From: Scatophagus argus
Taxonomy: Eukaryota; Chordata; Actinopteri; Scatophagidae
DNA length: 64,000 bases
Direction of reading: 5' to 3'
NCBI RefSeq assembly: GCF_020382885.2
Contig: NC_058506.1
Location: 6,324,001 to 6,388,000 of the forward strand
Positions 1 through 11,730 of this stretch are shown here, piece after piece. Numbering within the stretch: the stretch's first letter is position 1; each line of letters opens with the position of its first letter. The notes under the pieces were generated by a model, which saw only the letters and a program-made list of their open reading frames with translations, had not been told where the DNA came from and made no database searches. The position numbers and the translations under genes were made by a program.

Positions 1-45
1 GGGCGAGAAAGAAAAAAAATCAAAAGAAAGAAAGAAAAAAAATCT
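1..45. repeat. A/G-rich low-complexity tract
   Basis: The window opens with an almost pure purine stretch of GAAA and AAAAAAA runs. It is simple low-complexity sequence with no coding signal. Confidence 0.7.
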
Positions 46-3000
46 AATAATTTGTTGAATTACTCAGTAATATTTTTGAAATGGGGTGATAATTAAGACA
101 AACATTTTTTTCCCCAAAACCTCAGTATTCAGTACAGCTCAATCAAGGTGACTATTACTGTCATACCCCTGAGAAACGTGCTGGATTACACTATTGATCA
201 GGGTTAGCATGCTGCCTACATTTTGAACAGAAGTCCCCCAAAACCCTGTCAGCATTGTGTAAGATTTGTTCTTACCTTTGCACACAATACAAGAGCATAT
301 TGTTGCAAGGAGCTGCAGCTCTTTTGTTAATGCTGAAAGGATTTACCTGTAATCTTGCTGTCTGCAGGAAGAAACACTGAGCCAAAAGTATGCAGGGGCC
401 ACAGCAACTGCAGTAGGGAGGACAGGGAATTAGACTGGTGGCACAACAGAACATATTATGGTGCTGTAAAAATAAAACACTCCATATTACCGTAGAGCTA
501 TATATCAAGTCACAGTCACTTCACTGTGACCTGTGTGCCCACCAACAAACACCCCCACACCAGGATGGGTGGGGGTAGCTTCTATATTTACTTATATTTT
601 GTTCTCAGTTTGTTTTCATTGCCACTTTTCTTTTATATTTATATTTATATAGCAATTAGAAGTATACATATCACCGAGTGAGTTAAATATGTGTATTCAA
701 GGCACTGGATGACTTTGAATCCACATCTAGTTTTACATGTGTAATATGTAAATTATTATTTTTTTTCTTAAATTTAATCCATCTTAACACAACAGACGGT
801 ATAGTTTTTTTGTTCATTTGAATTTGTTAGCGTATATGACAAAAATAACTATGACTATTTTTTGACTATTTTCATCAGGAAACACAAATCTTTGTATATG
901 TCACCAAGGTCTCTGTGTCAGCATCTGAGATGAGAAACTGCTTAGTGCAAATCCAATCACTTGTCCATGCCAGGAAATCGGTGCAAAAACCAAGGCAAGA
1001 AAAAAAGATTTTGTATGAAGAAAAAAAACATTATTCATTAAGTCTTTAACATGTGATTCAGTTTATATAGCATATTTACATGGCATGATTTCAAGGAAGA
1101 GGAGAAGACAAGAGAGTTAAAAGGATTGTAATGCAGCGGCACATCAAATGATTCATAATTATAATTTATTATGAGTTGCAAACGCAGGGACTCATTTGGT
1201 TTGAAAATATGTGAGACGATGAATATAGATGGCATTATTCAAAACACTTGAACATCACTCACATTGAAGACCATGATTTTTATCTGCGGAAGAAGCAAAT
1301 TGTGGAGAGTAGAATATTTGTTGTTTTGTACACTGCCGTGTGTGTTTGTGCCTTGTTTGTTTCGTTTGGGGATTAAAGTCCATTTTTTATCTCCATGTTT
1401 TAATAGCTTGAAGATTGTAGTACATTATTGCAAACACACACACAAGATTAAAACACAGCAACATCTGCGATCAAGTAAGATGAATAGCCCGTGCTTTTCT
1501 GGCCTCTCTTTTTTTCTTTGTTTCAGATCCCTTGATTTATTTCTGTCATCACCGTAACCATCATGCTTTGCGTCATCCTTTCTCCTTTCTGCATGTTCAA
1601 TCTGTAAATCTAAAATGCAATCCATCTACATGCATGTAAGATAAGATGTGGGCCACTATTATCTTTTCACTGCCATCAGTAGAGTGGATTTCCTGATACA
1701 TCAGCAGCCCCTTCGGTCATCCAAAATCCAGTTTTCCACATTTCCCAGTCCTGTCCCTCTGTGAGGGTCTAATGGGGGGGATGGGATTCAAAGGTCTTGC
1801 TCATAGCTGCTTTCTGTCATTCTCTCCCTCTCTGTTTTTTATGTAAATCGATCCAGTCTTGGGTTCCAGTATTAGATTGGGGGTTGTTGTGTGGACTGTA
1901 CACTGCCTGAGGCGGCTGGCTGTCTAGCTAACACATTACCCCACATCCCTGCTTTACTCCCTTCAACAGATAACTGAAATGTAGACTGAAACCCTATAGA
2001 TTGTCCCCATATGGGTTAATGTTTGCAATGTGATTGTGCATGGGTAGACAAACACACAGTAGTTCCAAAGCAGAGACGTTCACACGCACAAACACAAAGA
2101 GCAGACAGGTGCTCTTTATGCTTTTTATATCATACTCTAATGGAGGAAAAATGAGCAACCATAAGGCAACAAAGGAAAAAAAATCCTGAAATGACTGTCT
2201 GCAATTCTTTGTAGTACCTGCTTAATCCAGGGAGTCACATCTCAATATGCTCCATTAATCCCTCTGGCTCTCTGCACCACTTCAATCTCACACCACATCT
2301 ATCTTGTTTTTAAAGGGCTGACCCAAATACCCCAGTGTTCAGACCTACTGCTGATGCTCCTGGGATTCAAAAGTCATCCATTCTTTAGCACCACTCAACC
2401 TCTTACACACACACACTGAAACCATGAACATTTACAGCAGGGTACAGTGCCAATTCTTCTTACTTATAAAATGAATTCGTATTGAACTGCTCCAAGTGTA
2501 TAAACAATATCCACTTTTTAAATTTCAGAAATGATTTTACTCTTCAGGTTCCACTTGAACTGAGCTGACACCACTTCACAGCATCAAGAGGTGGGAAGTA
2601 GAAATAAGTACAAAAACAGAGTTTCATGATTGGTGGGGAGTGAGTGTGGAGATGTTTTATAGCTGATGGTGACAGGCATAAATCCAACAACTAAAACAAG
2701 AAATATAAAAGGCTATAAAAGATGGTGACATTGTTAATAACTGCACTATGACACATTCATTTCCTGCTGAAGCTACATTATTATTCTGAAATCCCAAGCC
2801 TGAGAAACACGTTAATAGAACAACATCTTGGTGAACAGATTGTTAGTATGAGTGAGACAAATTCTACATGTAACATTCTGCTCTGTCAGGATAAGAAATG
2901 TAAAATTAAATGAACAATATCTGCACAGAACAGGGCAAAGAAGCACAAAATACCTTCAAGTACCTAAAAATCTCTTACAGCTGTGTTACATGTGAAATAA

Positions 3001-5012
3001 TACAACATGGAAGAAAATGAAGTAAAAAGGTTTGTCACAAACTTAAGTATTTTTCAGTAAACTTGTTACACGTGCTAGCTTTAAAAATGATATTTCCTCT
3101 GTGATGTTGTTCAGGACTGAGTAGAGATTGGTACAAACACATTTTCTGATATCATTCTCATGAAAAATAACAGAAATAGTTGTGTCAAGAATTCAAACTA
3201 GAGATCTAGAGAGAGAAGTTCAAACCTGAGTAACAGCTTGCCAATCTCTGTGTAAGGTGGGTGTGAATGCAAGATTGATGGTTTTATAAAATTACAGACA
3301 TTGTTGGATACAGTCCACATTGTTGGACACAGTCCACCGCAATTCCAATGTTGGAAAGATTTGATTAAGGGGAGGGGCTTTTCGAAACTGTTTGGCCAAG
3401 TGCTTCTGAAGAACCCTACTGGCAACTTAAACGTGTCCAGATAGGTCGGACAGTAAGTCCCTGAAGTCCAAATCAAATCTAATATAGTGGTGAATTGGAT
3501 GGCCATATGGTCAAGCTCACATCAACACACAGTGAAGAATAAGTGTTATTAAAAGTGGTAATAAGTCCTCCATTTGAAATTAAAATTGCTAAACCTTTGA
3601 AATGACAAAGGACATAAAGTAATTACTTTTCCATTAAATGATCCCAATTGAACAACTGTTTGTGTGTTTGGCATTGTTTATTTTTTCAAACAATGATTGA
3701 TTACACTTGAAAATTAGTGAAATACCAATAAGGTTTGTCAGCAACGTTTTCATAATGATGAATGAAGTAATGAATGAGCATATACATGTTAATGTTTGCA
3801 AATATATATTCTCCAACCTGCAAAGTCAACTCTCAGCAGAGTTGTCATTTATTTGGTTAATTATCTTGCTGTCTAAGTTACACTCCTGGGAGTCTTGTAA
3901 TCTGCATGAGAGCCGACTGGCTCTGGCAGATCACCTCGGATTTGTGAGAAAATCAATACTACAGCCTGACTATGTTTGCTGCTGTGTGGGCCTTAACGGT
4001 TTGACTAATGGCCCTGGTTATTGAAGACTGTGATGGGCTTAAGTTGTCACTGTGTTGCAGTTTACCGGTTTCCAGATCTCTATAGTCAATGATGCACTTA
4101 CTGTTATGACATGTCTCTCTTAACCAGTAACAGCCAGTCAAATTTTGGTTATAGCTCCTGTAGATTCCCACAGCGAAGTTGCGGTGACTAGAAATATACT
4201 TTATTTGGTTCAACTAAATTAAGAAGTTAGGATTTGTGTAGAGGTTTTGGATGGAGTTTTATAGTCCCCAGTGTAATCTTGACTGTCCAATGAAAACCTC
4301 TTGAAGACAATGGCTCTGAGCTAAAATGTGTTTTTTGTAAACAGTGTTCCTTCTTGATAATGAAAAGTATACAGCTCTGTCTGGCTAATGCAGCCATCTG
4401 CCGGCAACTCCTGATGGAGTTATGTATCATCTCAAGATCTTTTAAACAATTTAGAAGTGGAGAATATTCTCAAGACTTCATACTCACACACAAGGTTTAA
4501 TTCTAAATGTAGGGCTGGTTTTGTCAGTCTCAGAGTAATTGCTCTAAACTAAATATTCACTCTGCTTTAAAAATTCAGTACAGGACACTACTAAAGTTTT
4601 GTCTTGTAATTATCTGTAATCTTGGATTACTGATGTTAATTCAACATAATGATTGTTGGCTGTACAGTTATATTTGTGTCTCTTGGCTTTGAGTCGATGA
4701 CAGATTGTTGTGAGCGGCTGTGATAGGGATCCTCACAGATCCATCCATGTGTGAACATCTCCCTAATAATGTTCATTAGTTCTGAACAAAAACAATCTTG
4801 TTATTTATTTCAAAAAATCGGTGTAGCTTCTGTTAAGATATGATTACTGTAGCATATTCTTAATATTCTTAAGGACATAAGACAATAGACTTTTAGTGTG
4901 AAGCTGAGGTCATGATATTTCACTGAAATCACCTAAGTTGTCTTGTTACCTCTGGATGTTAACTAATTAATTTGTGCATCAGTGCTGACTGTAATTTCTT
5001 TTTCTCTTTAAG
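46..5012. other. flrt1 upstream / probable 5' intron, no gene seen
   Basis: No exon with a recognisable protein and matching splice sites was found on either strand. The stretch ends in a strong pyrimidine-rich acceptor just before the flrt1 coding exon, so at least its right part is probably an intron separating an upstream non-coding exon of flrt1. In human, FLRT1 lies inside an intron of MACROD1 on the opposite strand. I looked for macrodomain exons here and saw none. Confidence 0.55.
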
Positions 5013-5100
5013 GGCGGAGGTCACAGGATTCCAGCTCACAGCAACGATTTGAGGATTAACAACACACCTGAAAAGAAAGACAGTGCTTATATTCACCATA
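5013..5100 (+). other. flrt1: flrt1 5'UTR portion of the coding exon
   Basis: A T-rich tract followed by AG at 5011-5012 makes a good 3' splice site, and the first ATG of the long reading frame follows at 5101. The frame stays open upstream to a GTG at 5083, but eukaryotic initiation makes 5101 (ATGG context) the likely start. FLRT genes typically have an intron in the 5'UTR and an uninterrupted coding exon, which fits. Confidence 0.7.
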
Positions 5101-7152
5101 ATGGCACCTGTAGGAGTGACTAAACTGCAGGCTCGGCTCTTTATGCTGTTTCTTTGCCTGACATTACATGTTGGCATGCTTCAGTTTGCTGCAGCCACGA
5201 TTCAAGGGTACATTGGGGACATGGACATGATATGCCCATCTGTATGCAGGTGTGATGAGGATTTTATCTATTGTAATGATCGTGGCTTGAGCTCCATCCC
5301 ATCACTGCCTCCTTCAGCATCTGTCCTCTATCTTCAGAACAACCACATAAACAATCCGGGATTGCCCACCTCGTTGGAGCACCATCTTGCTGTGCGTGTG
5401 GTCTACCTCTATGATAATGAACTGGATGAATTCCCCCTGCACCTGCCACCATCTGTCCGTGAACTGCATTTGCAGGACAACAACATACGCACTATTCCTC
5501 GTAGTGCGCTGGCTCGGATGCCCTTGCTAGAAAAACTCCACTTGGATGACAATTCTATTTCCACTGTCAGTATTGAGGACCAGGCCTTTGCTGACAATCC
5601 AAGGTTGCGCCTACTTTTCCTTTCACGCAATCACCTGTCTAGTATCCCTTCAGGATTGCCTGCCTCTCTGGAAGAACTCCGTTTGGATGACAACCGAATC
5701 TCCACTATCCCAACCCATGCCTTCCGAGGCCTCACTTCACTTAGATGTCTTGTCCTAGATGGGAACCTTTTGGCAAACCAGCGCATTGCCGATGACACAT
5801 TCTCCCGCCTTTCCAACTTGACTGAGTTGTCCCTAGTCCGTAACTCTCTCCAAACCCCACCTGTCAACCTGCCCAGTGCGCATCTGCAACGTCTGTCTTT
5901 ACAGGATAATGCCCTGACTCATATGCCACGTGGTTCCTTGGATGGCATGCGCAGGCTGCAGAGGCTGGACCTGTCAGGAAACAACCTGACCACTCTGCCG
6001 AGGGGACTGTTTAAAGACTTGGACAGCCTTGGTCAGTTGTTGGTGCGAGGTAATCCGTGGCACTGTGGATGCAATCTGCGCTGGCTGTATGACTGGCTGC
6101 ATGCCCGTGGTAACTCCATCACTGTGAGAGGTCTCACTTGCCATGGCCCCGACAGAGTGCGAGACATGGCTTTGATAGACCTCACCAGTGAAATGGAGGA
6201 ATGTGAGGTGGTGAGGACAGCAGGGACCAGAGACAAAACGATCGGAGGTGGGGTTGATAGCTCTACCACTCAAACTCCTCCGCAGGGCTCTCTCTTCACT
6301 CTCCGCTCAAAGCGGCCTGGTCTGGGGTTTCCTGACTCTGGTTTAGACTATACTCTTAGCAGCAGTGGTGTGGGTAAGAGCCTGGCCCTCAATGTGAAGC
6401 CCCTCTCTCACAACAGTGTCCGTGTTACCTGGAGCGTGGCCCAGCCCAGCTCCTCATTCAGGCTGAGCTGGCTCCGACTGGGTACTGGGAATGCTATGGG
6501 ATCAATCACGGAAACTCTTGTCCGGGGTGACCGTCGAGAGTACCTGCTTACCTCCCTGCAACCACACTCCAGCTACATCATCTGCATGGTGCCTCTCCCT
6601 GCAAGTTCAGAAAGCAAAGGGGCAGTTTCTGGAGATGCCGACTCTGATGAAGCTCTGGTGTGCGCTAAAGCTGAAACGTCAGACCTCAGCCCACTGGAGG
6701 AGGAGGAGGAGGAGGAGGAGGACTCACAGCAGATGACAGTGCTGCCCCTGGCGGGGATTATTGGTGGGGCTACCGCCATTGTATCCTTAGCTCTTATTTT
6801 TGGCATCTTCTGTTGGTATGGGCATAGGACTGGGCATTTGTGTCCCCGTGACCACTATACTCGCAGCAGTTCCCGAAAAAGCAAGACTTATGATGATTAC
6901 ATTGAGTCAGGCACCAAGAAGGACAATAGTATCTTGGAGATTCGTGGTCCGGGTTTCCAGATGACACCAATGGCGGCTTGCCAGCCAATGCAGCCTAAGC
7001 CCCTACGAGAAGATTACATCATTCATACCATATTCCCCTCTAATGGCACAGGCCTGTACAAGGGTGCCAACCATGTTTCTAATGCAGGACATGGCACTAA
7101 CCGTGGGTACAGAGAAGGAGGAATCCCAGATATAGACTACTGTTACACATGA
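5101..7152 (+). CDS. flrt1: FLRT1, fibronectin leucine-rich transmembrane protein 1
   Basis: This is a cell-surface adhesion receptor. Family members bind latrophilins and UNC5 receptors through the leucine-rich repeats and modulate FGF receptor signalling through the tail. It is a single coding exon of 683 aa, close to mammalian FLRT1. It begins with a signal peptide (about residues 1-33, hydrophobic [10 protein letters not shown]). A cysteine-capped LRR N-terminus follows (CPSVCRC, about 45-58), then about ten LRRs, an LRR C-terminal cap (NPWHCGCN, about 317-366) and a fibronectin III domain (about 427-526). A transmembrane helix ([20 protein letters not shown], about 549-572) leads to a conserved cytoplasmic tail ending DIDYCYT. 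Motifs such as [19 protein letters not shown] and [17 protein letters not shown] point to FLRT1 rather than FLRT2/3. Eight consecutive GAG codons (6697-6720) give an acidic juxtamembrane run before the helix. Teleosts may carry a/b duplicates; which copy this is cannot be told here. Confidence 0.96.
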   Translation: MAPVGVTKLQARLFMLFLCLTLHVGMLQFAAATIQGYIGDMDMICPSVCRCDEDFIYCNDRGLSSIPSLPPSASVLYLQNNHINNPGLPTSLEHHLAVRVVYLYDNELDEFPLHLPPSVRELHLQDNNIRTIPRSALARMPLLEKLHLDDNSISTVSIEDQAFADNPRLRLLFLSRNHLSSIPSGLPASLEELRLDDNRISTIPTHAFRGLTSLRCLVLDGNLLANQRIADDTFSRLSNLTELSLVRNSLQTPPVNLPSAHLQRLSLQDNALTHMPRGSLDGMRRLQRLDLSGNNLTTLPRGLFKDLDSLGQLLVRGNPWHCGCNLRWLYDWLHARGNSITVRGLTCHGPDRVRDMALIDLTSEMEECEVVRTAGTRDKTIGGGVDSSTTQTPPQGSLFTLRSKRPGLGFPDSGLDYTLSSSGVGKSLALNVKPLSHNSVRVTWSVAQPSSSFRLSWLRLGTGNAMGSITETLVRGDRREYLLTSLQPHSSYIICMVPLPASSESKGAVSGDADSDEALVCAKAETSDLSPLEEEEEEEEDSQQMTVLPLAGIIGGATAIVSLALIFGIFCWYGHRTGHLCPRDHYTRSSSRKSKTYDDYIESGTKKDNSILEIRGPGFQMTPMAACQPMQPKPLREDYIIHTIFPSNGTGLYKGANHVSNAGHGTNRGYREGGIPDIDYCYT

Positions 7153-9268
7153 TGTACTGTACCAGATCCTGTTCAGTGTTATTGGTAAACTGTATAGATG
7201 CACAATTTCCCTTCGCATGGACACTTCTGAAGCACCCCTCTGTGCCTTCTTCTTCTGGTCTCCCATTCCAAATTACCTGCTGTTCACTGCACTGAAAGTA
7301 CTGTATGTGATTCAGTGGAACTGAAACCATGTGGGAACAGTTCACTGCAGGAAGCAGCAGCCAGTGCCCCAGGTGTAAATGCACAGCTGACTGTTTCTTC
7401 TCCATCTTAGTAATGGCCTGTGTATGTTTTCTTTTCTTCTCTTTCCCTGTGACATGTAAGCAGAGAATGTATACACTGTGGAAAGGTCAAACTTTTCGTA
7501 GGTGCAGAGAGAGTTCCTTTTTCACACAGGAGCCACAGCAGTCAATTCAAAATGGATTAAGAAATGATGAGAAACTGACATTTCTGGTACTCCTTTCTGC
7601 TCTCCATTCATACACAGTATGTAGTCTCATCAACTCACTGTTCCAAATGCCTCAACTATATTGATGTGCCCTACCAGCTATCCAAGGAAAGGGCTTTGTA
7701 AAGCTGTGAATTGTTCTATTTCAAATGACCCAATAACCACATGTCTTAAAGTAGGCTTGTTATTACCTTATTCAGTAGTTGGCAGGGTGAAGATCCTATC
7801 AGGGCTGGCTGGCCTTGGTTATACCTCTCGAGTTCATTCACCTGAGATCAGTATTGTAGTGTTGCATCAGATGAGATGCATCACAAGTGTGTAGATAATT
7901 TACTTAGATACCGACTGAGCTGTGTTTGAAAAATGCTTTGTTATTATTATCAGTGGTTTGTTTTGTAATCAAATCCTGCACAGCTCTTTTAATTAATTTA
8001 TTTTTTTCCTCATGTGATGTTTTTTGTCTCTGCTAAAATTGCTTTTTTCTTCTTATTTTCACCCTTATGTTTGTCATTCCTGATGAAACCCAGCTTGGAT
8101 GAAGGATTTTTTTCATCTAAACAACAAAATACGAGAAGTGAAGTAAATAACTTGATGGCTGTATCCAGTTCATGCTTTCTTAAATTCAGTAAAGTGAATT
8201 CTTCTTGAGTGAGACTGTTTAAACTATGTAATTTGAAAATTAGATCCCACCCAAGGAGTAGTTTGTCAGTCTACTGAGACAATAGAGAAAGATCTCAGTC
8301 CCTCTTTTTCCATTTATTGCTGTGTGCTTAACCTGTGACTTCACTTGCTAACTTTTGGTTGCAAAATGTTTCCTCCTCATTCTTAAAGTGATGACAGCGT
8401 TCACAGAGAATCCAAACCGGACAAAATACTAATGTGGAACCTCCTATGTGAGGCAGACTCTTGTTAGTGAACCTCGAAATGAGGGCAAGGACTGTGAGTG
8501 AGACTGAGGAAACTCAAACCGCAACACTGTTGACCTGCACTGTGGAGCAGCAGCCAAGCTGTGAGTAGGTGGATGGACTGATGGGGGAGTTTGGGGGTGG
8601 GATGACTCCTCAGTGAGGTGAGTTCATTGGTGTTTGTTTTAGCAATGGCTAAAAGGCCTCCACTCATTCCACCTCTTTTATTACTGAGCAGCACTAAAAA
8701 TGTAAATGTATTAGCACTTAGCAGGGAACAGGGATAAATGTAATGACAGGTGGAGGAAAAAGAAAAATCTCCAGGCACTGAGAAAGATACAGAATTGATG
8801 GCTGTGGCGCGGCGGAGTTCACCCGTGCATAAATCTTTTTGTCATACTCAGCTTCGCCCGTTGGGTTGAATATCGTCCATCGGTTGTTTACCACTGTGTT
8901 GCTTCCAAAGGGGAAACCAACTGTGCTTCCTTGACTGTTCTGTCTGTTAAAGTTTTACGGTGGTGTCAGACAATATGTCAGGTGAATGTATATTTTATCT
9001 CACACCCAAAATCACTGGCTTAAACAAACAACATCTTCTGTTTTGGGGAATGTTGATAAAGTGTAGTTACTATTTTACAGTGGGTCTATTCAAGACACAT
9101 ACTTCCTCATCATTTGTATAAATAAAACCATGGCCACAGCCACATGAATATTTTTTCTGGTGAAATTGTCGAAAGTAATGGTGCCATAACTTTGCGTAAA
9201 AAATTATGTGAACCTGAGATATGTGTGGAATTTGCTTTATGAATTCATCTTCAGAGGGGATCAATAAA
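7153..9268 (+). other. flrt1: probable flrt1 3'UTR
   Basis: There is no further coding potential after the stop. The first convincing polyadenylation hexamer in sense orientation (AATAAA) is at 9263-9268, about 2.1 kb downstream, which would be a normal length for a neuronal receptor transcript. A weaker AATAAA lies at about 9452. The UTR boundary is inferred, not seen. Confidence 0.45.
9263..9268 (+). terminator. flrt1: candidate polyadenylation signal of flrt1
   Basis: AATAAA followed by a T-rich stretch (TTTTATAATCTTG). Assigned to flrt1 only because it is the nearest good hexamer on the same strand. Confidence 0.4.
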
Positions 9269-10457
9269 AAGTTTTATAATCTTGTTATTACTGCAACCTG
9301 TCATTTCACCTCATGCCGGAGGATAATATTTTTATAACTCACAGAGGTATTTGTAGGGGATAAAATTAGAGTCCAAGAATCTGCCTTTTGAACAAAAATT
9401 AGGCCTATACTGTATATTGTTTTCATTGACGAAGGTCCTGAGTAGCTCTGGAATAAAACAGTGCCAACTACAGCCTGAGGCAGGACACTTGGGACAAGCT
9501 GAGATGGAGCTTGAAAGTCACCAGGCTGCTGCCCTTGATGACTTTATGTTGACGTGCAGCCTGGGACTCCACAAGGCTGAATAAGCTCAACTCCAAATGA
9601 AGACCATCGCAATACTTAAAGTGAAACAGATAAATCAGCCTCTGGCGGGTTGAAATTCCAGTTAAGTTGAGCAAGTTGTGCCTGTGTGTCAGCTGAATAC
9701 CCTTCTGAAAACAGAGTTGTTTCATTTTCAGTACAAATGAGTAAAGGTCAGTTAATGAAAGAGAGAACAATAGAGGCTTTTAAGAGTAACTTAGTAACAC
9801 CAGGGTTTCACTCTCCTCTCTGGCTGAAAGTTTCAAGTCTGATCACATCCATCTTCACTGAAGGGTGTGGATGGCTGGATTCAGTAGTGCGTCAATAATG
9901 ATGTTGCAGTGTACTGACACACCCTGAAATACACCTCTGCATCTCTGCAGTGATATGAAATGTTAACCTGTTAATGTCCCCAGTGGGATTTTATTCACTT
10001 TTTTCTTAATATAGTCATAAGGGATCATAAAATGAGTCACCTCATGTGAGTAACTCCTCTATGTCGTATAATAGAGAAATGACTGTATCACACAAAACTA
10101 CAAGGAGGTACAGAAAGTGTTTGGATTCAAAACAGCTTCATTTTCAATCAAGTGTCATTTCTGTGTGATTGGATCCAGAATAAATCTGATATTTAGCATG
10201 TCAAATGAATGTCTACCAATTAAGGGATGATAAATATGTCAGATCAAAAGTTTCGATTTTGTCATGTGTAGCCACATGTCTTTACAGTTTCCACAGCAAA
10301 TTTAGTGTTTCCAAAAGTCGGTGGTGCTTTTCATCAACATACTGAATACAGTCGTGTGCTGTGGGTGTTAAGTTCCACTTCAAGCAAGCCAATGTACAAA
10401 TTTTCACATTTGTCTGTGCAAATTTCAATTTATTGTTGTACAATGGAGTGAGAAAAG

Positions 10458-10493
10458 TATATATACATATACATATATATATATAGAGAGAGA
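10458..10493. repeat. TA/TACA microsatellite followed by GA run
   Basis: An alternating TATATACATATACATATATATATATA tract passes directly into AGAGAGAGA. Simple sequence repeat. Confidence 0.85.
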
Positions 10494-11695
10494 CTGATCC
10501 ACTAATATGTTGTGAAGATGGCACTCTTACAATTTATTCTTTGCTATTGTGCATGACAAATTTGTTGGTTGCATCATTGCAAGCTGTAAACACAGAAACA
10601 ACTCCTTGAATTTTACTCCTTTGCTTGTAAACAGCCAAGATTGATGGAGTGAATTTAGAATCTTTTGGCAATGTTTGCATATCTACACGGTCCTGTTATG
10701 TGTGGCTGTGTTAGAGGAAAGCTTAAGCCGGACAACTGTGATCTGAACAATTGAAGAGTTGAATTCCAGGTGCTGGACTGAAAAATCACTCAAGAAAACC
10801 ACCTGTTAACCAACTGTTAACTTAAGGTCCAAAATCTTCAAACCTTACTGTCATTATTTTGTTTTGTTTCCTTTTTCTTCTTCAGTGCAACTTCAGTTTC
10901 TTGCTGTCACACATTGGATTTCCACAGAAGTAAAATGTGCTGTCATTTTTTACTATCTATGACCATAATGTGGTAGGTCTGTGAGAGACTTAATGAGTAT
11001 CATCGTGGATCAGCAGTGTAACTTTTGTTGCAAAGTATTGTGCAGTTTGTAACAGCAGCTGAATTCCCCATGCCGAGCAACAGAAGCTGATTGGATTATG
11101 CTCTCCTCAAAACACTGAAGCTACAGCACAATCTTATTAATTTCAAGCATGATAGAAATATGTCATCATGTTTATTTACCCAGCATATCTGTTGTCTTTG
11201 TGGAGGTAAAACCTTTCTAAATGCAGAAGCACACAAATTCACATGCACACAAATTGTCATCTGCAAGGATCACCTCCCACATGACAAATTTTACACATCA
11301 ATTTTTACAGGTCTTAAGGAGTACTACAACATATGTGAAAAAAAGTTGTTTTGTGGAGCTGAAAGAATTCAAATAAATGTCCTCAAGTGATGCCACTTGA
11401 CTTGGGAATTATAAACTATGAGACTGAAAGTGAAGAAAATCTGTGGCAGTGGAAAAGAGTGAGCCTACCAGATCTCTGTAGTCTGCTCTTCGTGCTAATA
11501 GCATTACACAGCTGAAACTCTAACTGAAATGTCAGTGGCTGAGTTGAAATGTGGGTAATGTAAATTTTGACATGTGGAATAAAAAGGATGATATTTGGTT
11601 TTATTGCATTGAATTTGAACTTGTTTTGTTTTTCTTCTGTTTTTTAGTTCCACTATATAGTAGTGCAGTGTGATGTGACATAGGTGAAGTACTAT

Positions 11696-11730
11696 CACTT
11701 TTAAGTCAAGGAAACCTTGACTTAAAAGTG
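11696..11730. repeat. perfect 16-bp inverted repeat with 3-nt loop
   Basis: The left arm CACTTTTAAGTCAAGG (11696-11711) and the right arm CCTTGACTTAAAAGTG (11715-11730) are exact reverse complements, separated only by AAA. The flanking bases do not extend the pairing. It may be a hairpin or the remnant of a palindromic element; no function is implied. Confidence 0.9.

Noticed and set aside
5083-5100. Upstream extension of flrt1 to a GTG codon
   Set aside because: GTG is not a normal eukaryotic start. The ATG at 5101 has G at +4 and is directly followed by a good signal peptide.
11091-11390. 99-codon Cys/His-containing frame resembling a zinc-finger fragment
   Set aside because: The spacing of Cys and His does not fit a known finger, and there are no supporting exons or homology.
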